In this document: positions 31,475 through 38,918 of the stretch, piece after piece | Layout of the letters: each line of letters opens with the position of its first letter | Position numbering within the stretch: position 1 is the stretch's first letter | NCBI RefSeq assembly: GCF_030291135.1 | Contig: NZ_CP127409.1 | Location: 1,860,001-1,924,000 of the forward strand | DNA: 64,000 nucleotides | Direction: 5' to 3' | DNA from: Rhodanobacter thiooxydans | GTDB taxonomy: Bacteria > Pseudomonadota > Gammaproteobacteria > Xanthomonadales > Rhodanobacteraceae | Made by a program: the position numbers and the translations under genes | The notes under the pieces: generated by a model | Databases searched by the model: none | Seen by the model: only the letters and a program-made list of their open reading frames with translations | What the model was told of the DNA's origin: nothing

Positions 31475-31727
31475 TTGCACAACCTCCTCGCTGATCTGTA
31501 ACGCCCGATTTCCGCGATGAAGGCAGACAGCTTCCACCTACCGCGGGAAAAAGTCCTTTGCATGTTAGCGAGCTTGAAACGGGGAACGCATGGGCCGGAA
31601 TGCACGTCGAGGCATCCGGCGTGCGCGGTGCGGCTGCCGGATCAAGGGATCAGCTGCGATGGCCCCGATGCCTTCGTCCACTTCTCGCGAATGAGTTGTC
31701 CGGATAACCAGGTGCCTGGCGCGCTGT

Positions 31728-31982
31728 TCAATAGTGATACCGCAGCTGCGCAATCAGCAGCGCGTCGGCCGTGGGCTTGTACACCATGCGGTGCTCGTCG
31801 TTGATGCGGCGCGACCAGTAACCTGCCAGCCCGTGCCGCAAAGGTTCGGGCTTGCCAATGCCTTCGAGGGGATGGCGCAGGGTGTCGTCGATCAGCTTGT
31901 TGATGCGCGCCACCAGCTTGCGGTCGTGGGCCTGCCAGTGGAGGTAATCCTCCCAGGCCGAATCGGAGAAGATCAGCTGCAT
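31728..31982 (-). CDS. yoeB: Toxin YoeB (Txe/YoeB family mRNA interferase)
   Basis: An 84-residue RelE-fold toxin, the same length as E. coli YoeB. Catalytic residues fall at the E. coli positions: Glu46, Arg65, His83 and Tyr84 (C-terminus RYHY). It would cleave mRNA at the ribosomal A site when free of antitoxin. ATG 31982 lies 11 bases past the antitoxin stop. A TTG three codons upstream is a less likely start. Confidence 0.93.
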   Translation of the reverse strand: MQLIFSDSAWEDYLHWQAHDRKLVARINKLIDDTLRHPLEGIGKPEPLRHGLAGYWSRRINDEHRMVYKPTADALLIAQLRYHY

Positions 31983-31993
31983 GCCAGCCAAGC

Positions 31994-32242
31994 TCAGCGG
32001 GCCAGCTTGCGCGGTTTACCGCCACCGGATTCCAGCTGCGCCATCGACTCCAGCAGGCGGCGCGCGTTCCTGGGGCTACGCAGCAGGTACGCGGTTTCTT
32101 CCATGGACTGGTAGTCGGCCAGCGACATCATCACCACGGACTCGTCCTTCTTGGTGATGATCACCGGCGCATGATCCTCGCAGACGCGCTCCATCGTCTC
32201 GGCGAGACTGGAGCGGGCCTTGGTGTAGGTGATGGTGTCCAT
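31994..32242 (-). CDS. yefM: Antitoxin YefM (Phd/YefM family)
   Basis: An 82-residue antitoxin. The N-terminal DNA-binding half (TITYTKARSSLAETMERV, VIITKKDESVVMMSLADYQSM) is typical of Phd/YefM, followed by the helix ETAYLLRSPRNARRLLESM that clamps YoeB. It is first in the pair, and the complex should repress its own promoter through the operator at 32257-32274. Confidence 0.93.
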   Translation of the reverse strand: MDTITYTKARSSLAETMERVCEDHAPVIITKKDESVVMMSLADYQSMEETAYLLRSPRNARRLLESMAQLESGGGKPRKLAR

Positions 32243-32256
32243 GGACTACCTCGATA

Positions 32257-32274
32257 TGTACATTATCCTGTACA
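32257..32274 (-). promoter_or_regulatory. YefM-YoeB operator: two TGTACA palindromes
   Basis: TGTACA occurs at 32257-32262 and 32269-32274, 12 bases centre to centre, 15 bases upstream of the antitoxin ATG. This motif and spacing are those known for the E. coli yefM-yoeB operator. On the minus strand a -10-like GATAAT lies between the two sites, so binding would block RNA polymerase. I see no clear -35. Confidence 0.8.
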
Positions 32275-32312
32275 CAATCTAGCCCATGACATACCGGCGG
32301 TCAAATGCCATG

Positions 32313-32346
32313 AAAGCAAAACGCCCCACTCGGGGCGCTTTGCTTT
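32313..32346 (-). terminator. Hairpin, probable old tRNA-Ser terminator
   Basis: AAAGCAAAACGCCCC at 32313-32327 pairs with GGGGCGCTTTGCTTT at 32332-32346 (14 of 15). It is followed directly by TGGCGGAGAGAG at 32349-32360, the complement of a tRNA-Ser 3' end, so on the minus strand it would sit just past a tRNA-Ser gene that is no longer complete. Confidence 0.5.
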
Positions 32347-32348
32347 TC

Positions 32349-32486
32349 TGGCGGAGAGAGAGAGATTGTTCGGCTCATCCATGAGCCTCACCCCTTCGCG
32401 CTGCGCGCTACGGGGCCAGCCTGCGGCTGTCCAAATTTGTTCCAGACAAATTTGTCGAACCCGAGTGGGTCCTCACCTAGTCCCCA
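32349..32486 (-). pseudogene. tRNA-Ser 3'-end remnant holding a dispersed repeat copy
   Basis: Positions 32349-32360 match the 3' end of tRNA-Ser (CTCTCTCCGCCA on the minus strand). At 32455-32469 the minus strand has CCCACTCGGGTTCGA, like a tRNA T arm. Between them, 32366-32454 is a modular repeat whose core (CACCCCTTCG, GGGGCCAGC, GCGGCTGTCC) recurs at 44996-45074 inside another tRNA-Ser remnant. I read this as a tRNA-Ser copy broken by the repeat, but most of its 5' part is missing, so the reading is tentative. Confidence 0.35.
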
Positions 32487-32537
32487 CCGCCAGAAACGCA
32501 AAACGCCCCGAACGGGGGCGTTTTGCGTTTCTGGCGG
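32487..32537. terminator. Perfect 23-bp-arm palindrome next to the left attachment site
   Basis: Arms at 32487-32509 and 32515-32537 are perfectly complementary around a five-base loop (GAACG). The inner part (AAACGCAAAACGCCCC with GGGGCGTTTTGCGTTT) looks like a tRNA terminator; the outer CCGCCA/TGGCGG is the tRNA-Ser 3' end itself. Before integration it probably terminated tRNA-Ser transcription. Confidence 0.65.
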
Positions 32538-32545
32538 AGAGAGTG
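32532..32545. repeat. Candidate left attachment site (attL)
   Basis: TGGCGGAGAGAGTG is identical to 44856-44869, the 3' end of tRNA-Ser(TGA) with its CCA. The integrase gene starts 177 bases inside. A 14-base match is short for a tRNA attachment site, but its place at exact gene ends on both sides supports it. Confidence 0.6.
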
Positions 32546-32721
32546 TCATCCGTCAAAGTGACCACCCGAAACCGCACGAACGTCTAGGGACAGTAAAACC
32601 TTTGTAGGCGTTGCCGTACAACGTTCCTAGCAGTCCACACTAGACCCTTGACAGCCGCCTAAAGCCGGTTCACCGTAATGGGAACGGCGAGTGGTACGCC
32701 GGACTTTGGCGGACACTTTTC

Positions 32722-33969
32722 ATGGCGCACAAAATCAATCGTCTGACCGCGCTGGCGATCAAGAACGCCAAGCCTGGCCGCCATGGCGACGGCGGCAACC
32801 TTTACCTGCTGGTGAAGGACGACGGGCGCAAAACCTGGACGTTCCGCTACCGCGCTCCGTTGACCGGCAAGGTGCGGGACAAGGGAATGGGGCCGGCGTG
32901 GGACGTAAGCCTGCCGGAAGCCCGCGAACGTGCCGCCGAGTTTCGCCGCATGCTCCGCGACGGCATCGACCCCATCGACTCTGCGAACGAGATCAAACAG
33001 AAGGCTCGCACCGAACACGCCAAGCGGATGACGTTCGGGCGATGCTCTGAGCTTTACATAGAGGCCCATAGAAGCGGCTGGCGCAACGCCAAGCATGCCG
33101 AGCAGTGGGACAGCACCCTGCGCACCTACTGCGCGCCCCTGTGGCCGCTGGACGTGGCTGCGGTCGATACCGCGCTGGTCATGAAGTGCCTTGACCCGAT
33201 CTGGACGACCAAGACCGAAACCGCCAGCCGCTTGCGCGGCCGTATCGAGTCCGTGCTGGCGTGGGCAACCGTGCGCAAGTATCGCAGCGGCGACAACCCC
33301 GCCGCGTGGCGCAACCATCTAGACCAGTTACTCCCCAAGCGTTCCAAGGTGCAGAAGGTCGAGCATCGGGCCGCGTTGCCCTATGTCGGCATTGCCGAGT
33401 TCATGGCGCAGCTACGGCAGCGGCAAGGGCTGGCCGCTCGCGTGCTGGAACTGCAAATCCTGACCGCCACGCGACCCGGCGAAGCATCCGGCGCGCGATG
33501 GGAAGAAATCGACCTGGACGGCACGCTGTGGATCATCCCAGAGGAGCGCATGAAGGCCGGCAAGGAGCACCGCGTCCCGCTGTCTGATGCTGCCGTGGCG
33601 CTGCTGCGCTCCATGATCCCCAAAACCAAGGGAAAGCCCGTCACGCCGCACGGCTACATCTTCCCCGGCAACAAGGGCAAGGCGATCACGACTGCCGCCG
33701 GCATGGGGCTGCTGAAAGAGATGCGGCCCGGTATCACCGCGCACGGCTTCCGTAGCACGTTCCGCGACTGGGCTGCCGAGACGACCCAGCATCCCCGCGA
33801 AGTGATCGAGGCCGCGATGGCGCACCGACTCAAGGATGCTGCCGAGGCCGCGTACCAGCGTGGCGACTTGCTGCAACGGCGCAAGCGGCTGATGGCTGAC
33901 TGGGCCGGCTACTGCGCCACGATCCGCAAGGGTGACAACGTGACACCGATCAAACGCAAGGAAGGCTGA
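32722..33969 (+). CDS. int: Tyrosine recombinase integrase (DUF4102/P4-type)
   Basis: A 415-residue site-specific recombinase. The N-terminal DUF4102 arm-binding domain (LTALAIKNAKPGRHGDGGNLYLLV) is followed by a core-binding domain and the catalytic domain with Arg251 (TATRPGEASG), a Lys in MKAGKEHRVPL, His341-x-x-Arg344 (AHGFRSTFRD), His368 (AMAHRL) and nucleophile Tyr378 (AAYQRG). All catalytic residues are intact. Such integrases usually use tRNA genes, which fits the sites at 32532 and 44856. It points away from attL toward the element genes. Confidence 0.95.
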   Translation: MAHKINRLTALAIKNAKPGRHGDGGNLYLLVKDDGRKTWTFRYRAPLTGKVRDKGMGPAWDVSLPEARERAAEFRRMLRDGIDPIDSANEIKQKARTEHAKRMTFGRCSELYIEAHRSGWRNAKHAEQWDSTLRTYCAPLWPLDVAAVDTALVMKCLDPIWTTKTETASRLRGRIESVLAWATVRKYRSGDNPAAWRNHLDQLLPKRSKVQKVEHRAALPYVGIAEFMAQLRQRQGLAARVLELQILTATRPGEASGARWEEIDLDGTLWIIPEERMKAGKEHRVPLSDAAVALLRSMIPKTKGKPVTPHGYIFPGNKGKAITTAAGMGLLKEMRPGITAHGFRSTFRDWAAETTQHPREVIEAAMAHRLKDAAEAAYQRGDLLQRRKRLMADWAGYCATIRKGDNVTPIKRKEG

Positions 33970-34047
33970 CAGAGTTCAAAGCGGCGGGAACGGGTGCCAC
34001 TAACACCCGCCCCGCCTTCCACTACCAGACCGTAGGAGGTCTAGATC

Positions 34048-34413
34048 ATGGCAACTGAAAGTGTAACTGCAGAACAACTTCCGCCCATCAAGTTCACCAA
34101 AAACGCTTGCGGTGTTGACGCGGTTAGATCATGCGAGAGGGCTACCGCCGCGCTAAACGGTGTAGAGGCCATCGCGTCCGTAATTAGCGCAAACGCGCAT
34201 GACGACTACAAAGGTTTTTGGTCCGATGAACTCATCTACATGCTGCACGAAGGGGAGCAAGCACTCCTGTCCTTCGCGCGCCAAGAAATCCAGTTGATGT
34301 CACATGAATTATGGTTTGTGCATGCCCATGCTGGAGATTACGGGCCAGAAGCGCAGGCGCGCGCCAAGGCCGAACTGACGAAGCAAGGCCCCGGCGAAGA
34401 TCCGCAGTCATGA
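34048..34413 (+). CDS. Hypothetical protein of the integrated element
   Basis: A 121-residue acidic, mainly helical protein starting MATESVTAEQLPPIKF. ATG 34048 follows an ideal TAGGAGGTCTAG site. I recognise no family. Base composition is more A/T-rich than the flanking chromosome. Its TGA overlaps the next ATG (ATGA). Confidence 0.6.
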   Translation: MATESVTAEQLPPIKFTKNACGVDAVRSCERATAALNGVEAIASVISANAHDDYKGFWSDELIYMLHEGEQALLSFARQEIQLMSHELWFVHAHAGDYGPEAQARAKAELTKQGPGEDPQS

Positions 34414-34640
34414 GCGCGCAGATCATCCCCTTTCCAGTTGTGAGCCGTAGCCACTGGACGGCGTTCAATGATCACTGCTTCGCTCACTTATTGGCCGATG
34501 GAATGAACGCTAAGGATGCAGCGGCCCATATCGAGGCAGAGATAACGGACAAGCGCGAAAGCGAGTTGCTGCCGGAGAGGGATCGGCCGCTATTCCTGGC
34601 GCGTCGCGCACTCCGGCGGTTGCCGTTGAAACGTTCCTGA
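34410..34640 (+). CDS. Hypothetical small protein of the integrated element
   Basis: A 76-residue protein starting MSAQIIPFPVVSRSHWTAF, with a charged helical middle (AKDAAAHIEAEITDKRESEL) and a basic C-terminus (ARRALRRLPLKRS). It overlaps the preceding gene by four bases and is followed by a terminator. The IIPFP-type N-terminus recurs in small island proteins of proteobacteria, without known function. Confidence 0.55.
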   Translation: MSAQIIPFPVVSRSHWTAFNDHCFAHLLADGMNAKDAAAHIEAEITDKRESELLPERDRPLFLARRALRRLPLKRS

Positions 34641-34648
34641 CCCTTCAC

Positions 34649-34684
34649 ACCGCGCTAGCTGGCCCGGCTGGCGCGGTTCTTTTG
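34649..34684 (+). terminator. Intrinsic terminator
   Basis: ACCGCGC at 34649-34655 pairs with GCGCGGT at 34671-34677, followed by TCTTTTG. It ends the two-gene unit at 34048-34640. Confidence 0.7.
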
Positions 34685-34705
34685 CAGGGGCGTGAGGTGT
34701 GCGCG

Positions 34706-35383
34706 ATGACTACCAAGCGGCAAAAAAATGCACCTGGGTTTCAAGCGAAGGCTGCCGCGCGTTTCGCATTGAGTGGTGAGGAAATGCTGAGCATGCTCGC
34801 CCGCGCATCCGAGCGGCGCGAGGCCCGCAACGGGTTTACTGAGGCTATGGAAGTCCTAGTGTCCACATTGCCGAAAGCCTTTGCAAAAACTGGCGGACCT
34901 ACAGAAGAGGAAGTGCGTCACCGGATCATCGATGAAATTTATGGCCCTATGCTGGATGACCGCGACTTCACCGAATCAGCTATGAAGGAGGGGATGAAGG
35001 CGGCTTTCGACAGTGGTGCAAATATAGATATCGTTGAAGAGGCGGTGGCATATTGTGTTTTCGCGATCCGGGCTTACTTCATCGGGAATGACGCACTTTC
35101 ATGGTCATACGCCTGTGACGCCAGGCACTGGAGCGCCATTGTTTTGACTATCATCAAGCGTGGTGAGATGCCAAAACCGGGCGTACTCCTTGCGCAGATT
35201 CGACACAGACAAACGCGTAAGGAATACGAAGCGATTGAGAGTTATTGGAAAGCAAACATCGCTCGCAGGCTTTCCGCGCAGAAAGCGGCCAACGAGATTT
35301 TGCTTGCCGGTGCATCCAGTTTAAGCCACAAAAAGATCGCGGAAATTGTTTCCGCCTTGCGCAGAGGGGAAACCTTCCGCTAA
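34706..35383 (+). CDS. Hypothetical protein of the integrated element
   Basis: A 225-residue, largely alpha-helical protein (for example GFTEAMEVLVSTLPKAFAKT, NIDIVEEAVAYCVFAIRAYF) with a basic C-terminal third. ATG 34706 follows GTGAGGTG at a good distance. No family recognised. Codon use is more A/T-rich than in chromosomal neighbours, in keeping with acquired DNA. Confidence 0.6.
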   Translation: MTTKRQKNAPGFQAKAAARFALSGEEMLSMLARASERREARNGFTEAMEVLVSTLPKAFAKTGGPTEEEVRHRIIDEIYGPMLDDRDFTESAMKEGMKAAFDSGANIDIVEEAVAYCVFAIRAYFIGNDALSWSYACDARHWSAIVLTIIKRGEMPKPGVLLAQIRHRQTRKEYEAIESYWKANIARRLSAQKAANEILLAGASSLSHKKIAEIVSALRRGETFR

Positions 35384-35500
35384 GCGGTATCTTTACGCTC
35401 ACGGGTCGCAATGACCGGATACGTGCCATCAAATAGGCGTCGCCCATCCAAGGGCCGCCCGTAGCAACCCGCTACGGCGAAACCCGCACAAGGCGATGCC

Positions 35501-35710
35501 ATGCAAACCCAAGCCGTACCCGCGCAGCTCCTGCGCTTGCCCGCTGTCATTCAGCGCACCGGGCTTTCTCGCTCGTCCATTTATCGCCATGAAGCCGAGG
35601 GAACGTTTCCCCGGCGCGTGAAGATCGGCGCAAGCGCCAGCGCATGGCTTGCGTCCGACATTGATCGCTGGATCACTGGCCGCGTTATCGCGTCGAGGGG
35701 GCAGCAATGA
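35501..35710 (+). CDS. AlpA-family transcriptional regulator
   Basis: A 69-residue winged-helix protein: LLRLPAVIQRTGLSRSSIYR is the AlpA helix-turn-helix, followed by EGTFPRRVKIGASASAWLAS and DIDRWITGRV. AlpA-type proteins activate integrase/excisionase genes in P4-like and CP4-57-like elements. Its TGA overlaps the next ATG. Confidence 0.9.
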   Translation: MQTQAVPAQLLRLPAVIQRTGLSRSSIYRHEAEGTFPRRVKIGASASAWLASDIDRWITGRVIASRGQQ

Positions 35711-35907
35711 CCGCCGCAACGACAAACACCCCCGCATACCGCCCATTCCTGGAAGCCTGCCGCGAGCACGGCATAAGCAAGACCGTCGCGTATGAGCTGG
35801 CAAACGCCGGCCTGGTCGAAACTTTTAAACTTGGCGCCAAACGCTACATTATCGTCGAGAGCCTGCGCACCCTGCCCGAGCGGCTGGGCAAGGCGGGTGA
35901 AGCTTGA
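35707..35907 (+). CDS. Small helix-turn-helix (excisionase-like) protein
   Basis: A 66-residue protein with an excisionase-like pattern: FLEACREHGISKTVAYELAN as HTH and LVETFKLGAKRYIIVESLRT as wing. Two such regulators in tandem suggest one AlpA activator and one excisionase or repressor. It overlaps the genes on both sides by four bases. Confidence 0.7.
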   Translation: MTAATTNTPAYRPFLEACREHGISKTVAYELANAGLVETFKLGAKRYIIVESLRTLPERLGKAGEA

Positions 35908-36434
35908 ACGTCGCGCATACGAAAACCCCCGACAACGGCGGCAACCGTTCCGGGGGCATGTCAAACACTTCGTACATCCATCCTATCGCCAACCACGCCG
36001 ACCGTCTACTGGATCGGCTGGACGGCGTGCGCAAATCCGGCAAAGGCTGGATTGCCAAGTGCCCCGCACACACTGACCGTTCCGCGTCCCTGAGCATCGC
36101 GCAAGGCGATGATGGCCGCGTGCTGCTGCATTGCTTCGCGGGCTGCCTGGTGCATGACGTGCTGGGCGCTGTCGGCTTGTCCATCGCCGATCTGTTCCCG
36201 CAGCGGATCACCATGAACATGAGCACCGCAGAGCGCAACGCCCTGCGCGAATACGCCAAACAAGCGCAGTGGAAAGCGGCATTGAACGCCTTGCAGCTTG
36301 AAGTCGGCGTGGTGCACATCGCCGCCCGCACGCTCGCCGAGGGGCAAGCCCTGACCGATGACGACCTGAAGCGCGTAGGCGTGGCCTGCGACCGTATCCG
36401 CGACGCGCGGGAGGTGCTGACCCATGGCCGCTGA
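35904..36434 (+). CDS. CHC2 zinc-finger primase-like protein
   Basis: A 176-residue protein with a DnaG-type zinc ribbon: Cys53, His56 (KCPAHTDRSAS), Cys77 and Cys81 (LLHCFAGC). It has the zinc-binding domain but no TOPRIM core, so it is a short primase-like protein rather than a full primase. The TTG at 35904 overlaps the preceding TGA; ATG 35958 is an alternative start. Next to the RepA-like ATPase it forms the replication module. Confidence 0.8.
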   Translation: MNVAHTKTPDNGGNRSGGMSNTSYIHPIANHADRLLDRLDGVRKSGKGWIAKCPAHTDRSASLSIAQGDDGRVLLHCFAGCLVHDVLGAVGLSIADLFPQRITMNMSTAERNALREYAKQAQWKAALNALQLEVGVVHIAARTLAEGQALTDDDLKRVGVACDRIRDAREVLTHGR

Positions 36435-37491
36435 AAAGATTGCCGCAATCGAGGAATTGGCGGCGCGGGAATCTTGGTGCACTGGTGCAAACCCTGAGAA
36501 TGCACCAACGCACCAAGACGAAAAACCGCCGCGTGAGGTGGTGGTGGTAGACGCTGCCGGCTTGCTATCGGCGAAGTTCCCGCCGCGCGACAAGCTGCTG
36601 AAGCCGTGGCTGACCACGCAATCGCTGGCGATGATCTACGCACCACGCGGCATCGGTAAAACGCACATGGCGCTGGGCGTGGCTTACGCGCTCGCGTCGG
36701 GGGGCGAGTTCCTGGGCTGGCAGGCAACGGCGCAAACCCCGGTGCTGTATCTGGACGGCGAGATGCCCGGCGCGGACCTGAAAGCCCGCGTTGCGACCGT
36801 CATCGCCAGCAATGACCAAGAAGCGGCGGCTGGATACCTGCGGTTTGTCACGCCCGACCTGCAAGAAGACGGCTTGATGCCGAACCTGTATCAACCGGAA
36901 GGCCGGGAAGCCATCAACGCGGCGATAGGGGCCGCTCGCGTGGTTATCGTGGACAACCTTAGCTGCCTGGTGCGCGGCGGCAAGGAGAACGAGGGAGAGA
37001 GCTGGCAGCCTGTGCAGGAGTGGGCGCTACAGATGCGCTCGCAAGGCCTTAGCGTGGTTTTCGTTCACCACGCCGGCAAGGGAGGCCAGCAACGCGGCAC
37101 GTCCAAGCGCGAGGACGTACTGGATACCGTTATCGCACTCCGCAAGCCTGCCGATTACGAACCCGACCAAGGTGCACGGTTCGAGGTTCACTTCGAGAAA
37201 GCCCGCGCGCTGTACGGGCAAGACGTTTCGCCCTTCGAGGCTGCGCTTACCACGCTGCCGGACGGCACCCAGACATGGGCAACGCGCGCGGTATCCGATG
37301 CCAGCGAAGAACAAATGATCGAGCTGGCCGGGCTGGGCCTGACGATGCGCGAGATCGGCGGCGAGCTGGGCGTGAATCACTCGACCGTGGTACGCGCACT
37401 GAACAAGGCCAAAGACGCGGGCCGCTACACCCCGAAGCCAAAGCCGGCAAAAAAGCCCGCGACGCCGCGAGGTGACAGCTATGTCGACTGA
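36424..37491 (+). CDS. RepA-like RecA-fold ATPase/helicase
   Basis: A 355-residue protein. Walker A is APRGIGKT (residues 73-80), Walker B is in VVIVDNLS, and VVFVHHAGKGGQQRGTSKREDVLD fits (in two halves) the RepA/AAA_25 group of hexameric replicative helicases. The C-terminus adds a helix-turn-helix (TMREIGGELGVNHSTVVRAL). Residues 18-31 (WCTGANPENAPTHQ) are encoded by an inverted repeat that recurs in the next gene. It overlaps the primase-like gene by 11 bases. Confidence 0.85.
   Translation: MAAEKIAAIEELAARESWCTGANPENAPTHQDEKPPREVVVVDAAGLLSAKFPPRDKLLKPWLTTQSLAMIYAPRGIGKTHMALGVAYALASGGEFLGWQATAQTPVLYLDGEMPGADLKARVATVIASNDQEAAAGYLRFVTPDLQEDGLMPNLYQPEGREAINAAIGAARVVIVDNLSCLVRGGKENEGESWQPVQEWALQMRSQGLSVVFVHHAGKGGQQRGTSKREDVLDTVIALRKPADYEPDQGARFEVHFEKARALYGQDVSPFEAALTTLPDGTQTWATRAVSDASEEQMIELAGLGLTMREIGGELGVNHSTVVRALNKAKDAGRYTPKPKPAKKPATPRGDSYVD
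36475..36515. repeat. TGGTGC palindromic cluster, copy 1
   Basis: TGGTGC at 36475 and 36483 and its complement GCACCA at 36502 and 36510, inside the ATPase gene. Offsets 0, 8, 27 and 35 are identical to those at 37505, 37513, 37532 and 37540. Arms of 16 bases match at 14 positions. Confidence 0.75.
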
Positions 37492-38050
37492 CCAGAACGG
37501 CGCTTGGTGCGCTGGTGCACCACTAGGGAACGCACCAACGCACCAAAGCCCTAGAACATCGCTCAAAGCCTTGGCAGACAACGCTTTGCAAGGAAATGAC
37601 CGCGCACCAAAAGAGGCTGCGTCTGGTGCACGTTCGGCTGCCGCTTCTGGTGCATCTGGTGCCCTTGGTGCAAGCGGTGCGCTTGGTGCATCTGGTGCGG
37701 TGGAGTCGATGCAGCGTGACACCGACGACCGCCGCGCCGGACGCGTACCGGCTGGCGACACGGGGCGGATGTTGTGCAAAGGGTGCGGCCCGGTCTGGAT
37801 TCACCCCGACATTGCGGCGGTGCTGCCTGTTGTGGGCGGCTGGCCGCGTGCGCTGGGCTGCCCGTGGTGTTTCGTTCGCAAGGCTGGCGGTCACGTACCG
37901 CGCCCATCCGTGACCTGTGAAGGCTGCCGACACTTCAGCCTGGGCACGATCAACCCTGATGCCGGCATGGGCACCTGTGGCGCTGGCAAGGGCAGCCATT
38001 ACCCGGCGCAGCGGCACAAATGCGACACCTTCGAGCCGGCGAGGGACTGA
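37481..38050 (+). CDS. Cys-rich protein of unknown function, element replication module
   Basis: A 189-residue protein. The N-terminus (AWCAGAPLGNAPTHQ) repeats a motif of the preceding ATPase, then comes a low-complexity GASGALGASGALGASGA stretch. The C-terminal half has CKGCG, GCPWC, CEGC and CGAG, likely zinc ribbons. ATG 37481 follows GAGGTG and overlaps the ATPase stop. No family recognised; nucleic-acid binding is an inference from the zinc-ribbon pattern and context. Confidence 0.65.
   Translation: MSTDQNGAWCAGAPLGNAPTHQSPRTSLKALADNALQGNDRAPKEAASGARSAAASGASGALGASGALGASGAVESMQRDTDDRRAGRVPAGDTGRMLCKGCGPVWIHPDIAAVLPVVGGWPRALGCPWCFVRKAGGHVPRPSVTCEGCRHFSLGTINPDAGMGTCGAGKGSHYPAQRHKCDTFEPARD
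37505..37701. repeat. TGGTGC cluster copy 2 plus 9-bp tandem array (candidate iterons)
   Basis: Forward TGGTGC at 37505, 37513, 37624, 37648, 37657, 37666, 37684 and 37693, with CGGTGC at 37675; reverse GCACCA at 37517, 37532, 37540 and 37604. From 37648 on, six units repeat every 9 bases and encode GAS/GAL. Dense short repeats beside helicase and primase genes suggest a replication origin, but coding repeats alone could also explain them. Confidence 0.6.
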
Positions 38051-38053
38051 CCG

Positions 38054-38866
38054 ATGACCCAAGCCTGGCGGGGCGAAACCGTAGCGGCGGACGGCCGCGA
38101 ACTAACCGTGCGGGGACTGGATACCCCGGACGGCAATCCCCTGGAACCTGAGCCGGAGTTCCTGGCCTTTGCCGATGGCGCGGCATTCCGGCCGGAGGCG
38201 ATGGCGGTTCATTCCTGCCTGACCGTGACGGCTTCCGGTAGTTGGAGCTATCACACCGACAAGCCGGCCGGCTCGCATATCCCCGTGACCGGCTCCGATT
38301 GGGTGCAGTCGGCTGCGCTGAGTTTCACCGGCACATCGCCGCATGACGTGAGGCCGCATCTGCTGGCGCTGGCTCGCTGGGAGCTGCCCGGAGCCATAGA
38401 GCCATGCCTGAGCTACGGACGGGCTTACCTGCGCGTCTGGTGCGACCGCAAGGGGCAACGGCCACGACCGGCCGTTATCGCGGCGGCAACCCTGGACGCG
38501 CTCGCGCTGGCGTTCTGGGGACGGCGTAGGCAGGGCATGCCGACGATCGAGGATCGCCGCGTGGAGCTGCGCGTGGACAAGGGGCGTTATGCCGACTACC
38601 GCGCGCTGATGGTGACGGTGTTCGAGCAGCGACTATCCGAAGCGGCGGGCCGGTACAGAACAATCAGCTATTACCGGGCTACCAAAACCGCCGATTACCG
38701 CGCAAATGGATTTGCGGGGAGTTCATGGTGGATCAAGGCGCATGCAATGGCGGGGCCGGTGCTGACGTTAATGCCGGCTATTCAACACCCGCAATCCGAC
38801 ATTATGAAAGATAGGCAGGACTTCACCGCCATGACTGCGCCAGCCTCGCGATCCCGTGCCGCGTAA
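38054..38866 (+). CDS. Hypothetical protein of the integrated element
   Basis: A 270-residue soluble protein starting MTQAWRGETVAADGRELTV behind GAGGG. Trp/Tyr-rich middle (GSWSYHTDKPAGSHIPVTG, ALARWELPGAIEPCLSYGRA) with a basic region (RRRQGMPTIEDRRVELRVDK). I recognise no family. It follows the Cys-rich gene by three bases, so it is part of the replication-module transcript. Confidence 0.6.
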   Translation: MTQAWRGETVAADGRELTVRGLDTPDGNPLEPEPEFLAFADGAAFRPEAMAVHSCLTVTASGSWSYHTDKPAGSHIPVTGSDWVQSAALSFTGTSPHDVRPHLLALARWELPGAIEPCLSYGRAYLRVWCDRKGQRPRPAVIAAATLDALALAFWGRRRQGMPTIEDRRVELRVDKGRYADYRALMVTVFEQRLSEAAGRYRTISYYRATKTADYRANGFAGSSWWIKAHAMAGPVLTLMPAIQHPQSDIMKDRQDFTAMTAPASRSRAA

Positions 38867-38918
38867 TGCACGGTATTCCTTCCCAGTAACCCGACAAGAG
38901 CGAGGCGGTTTGAGATGG

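Noticed and set aside
37648..37701. CRISPR-like array
   Set aside because: Units are 9 bases in a coding frame with no spacers and no cas genes; it is a tandem repeat.
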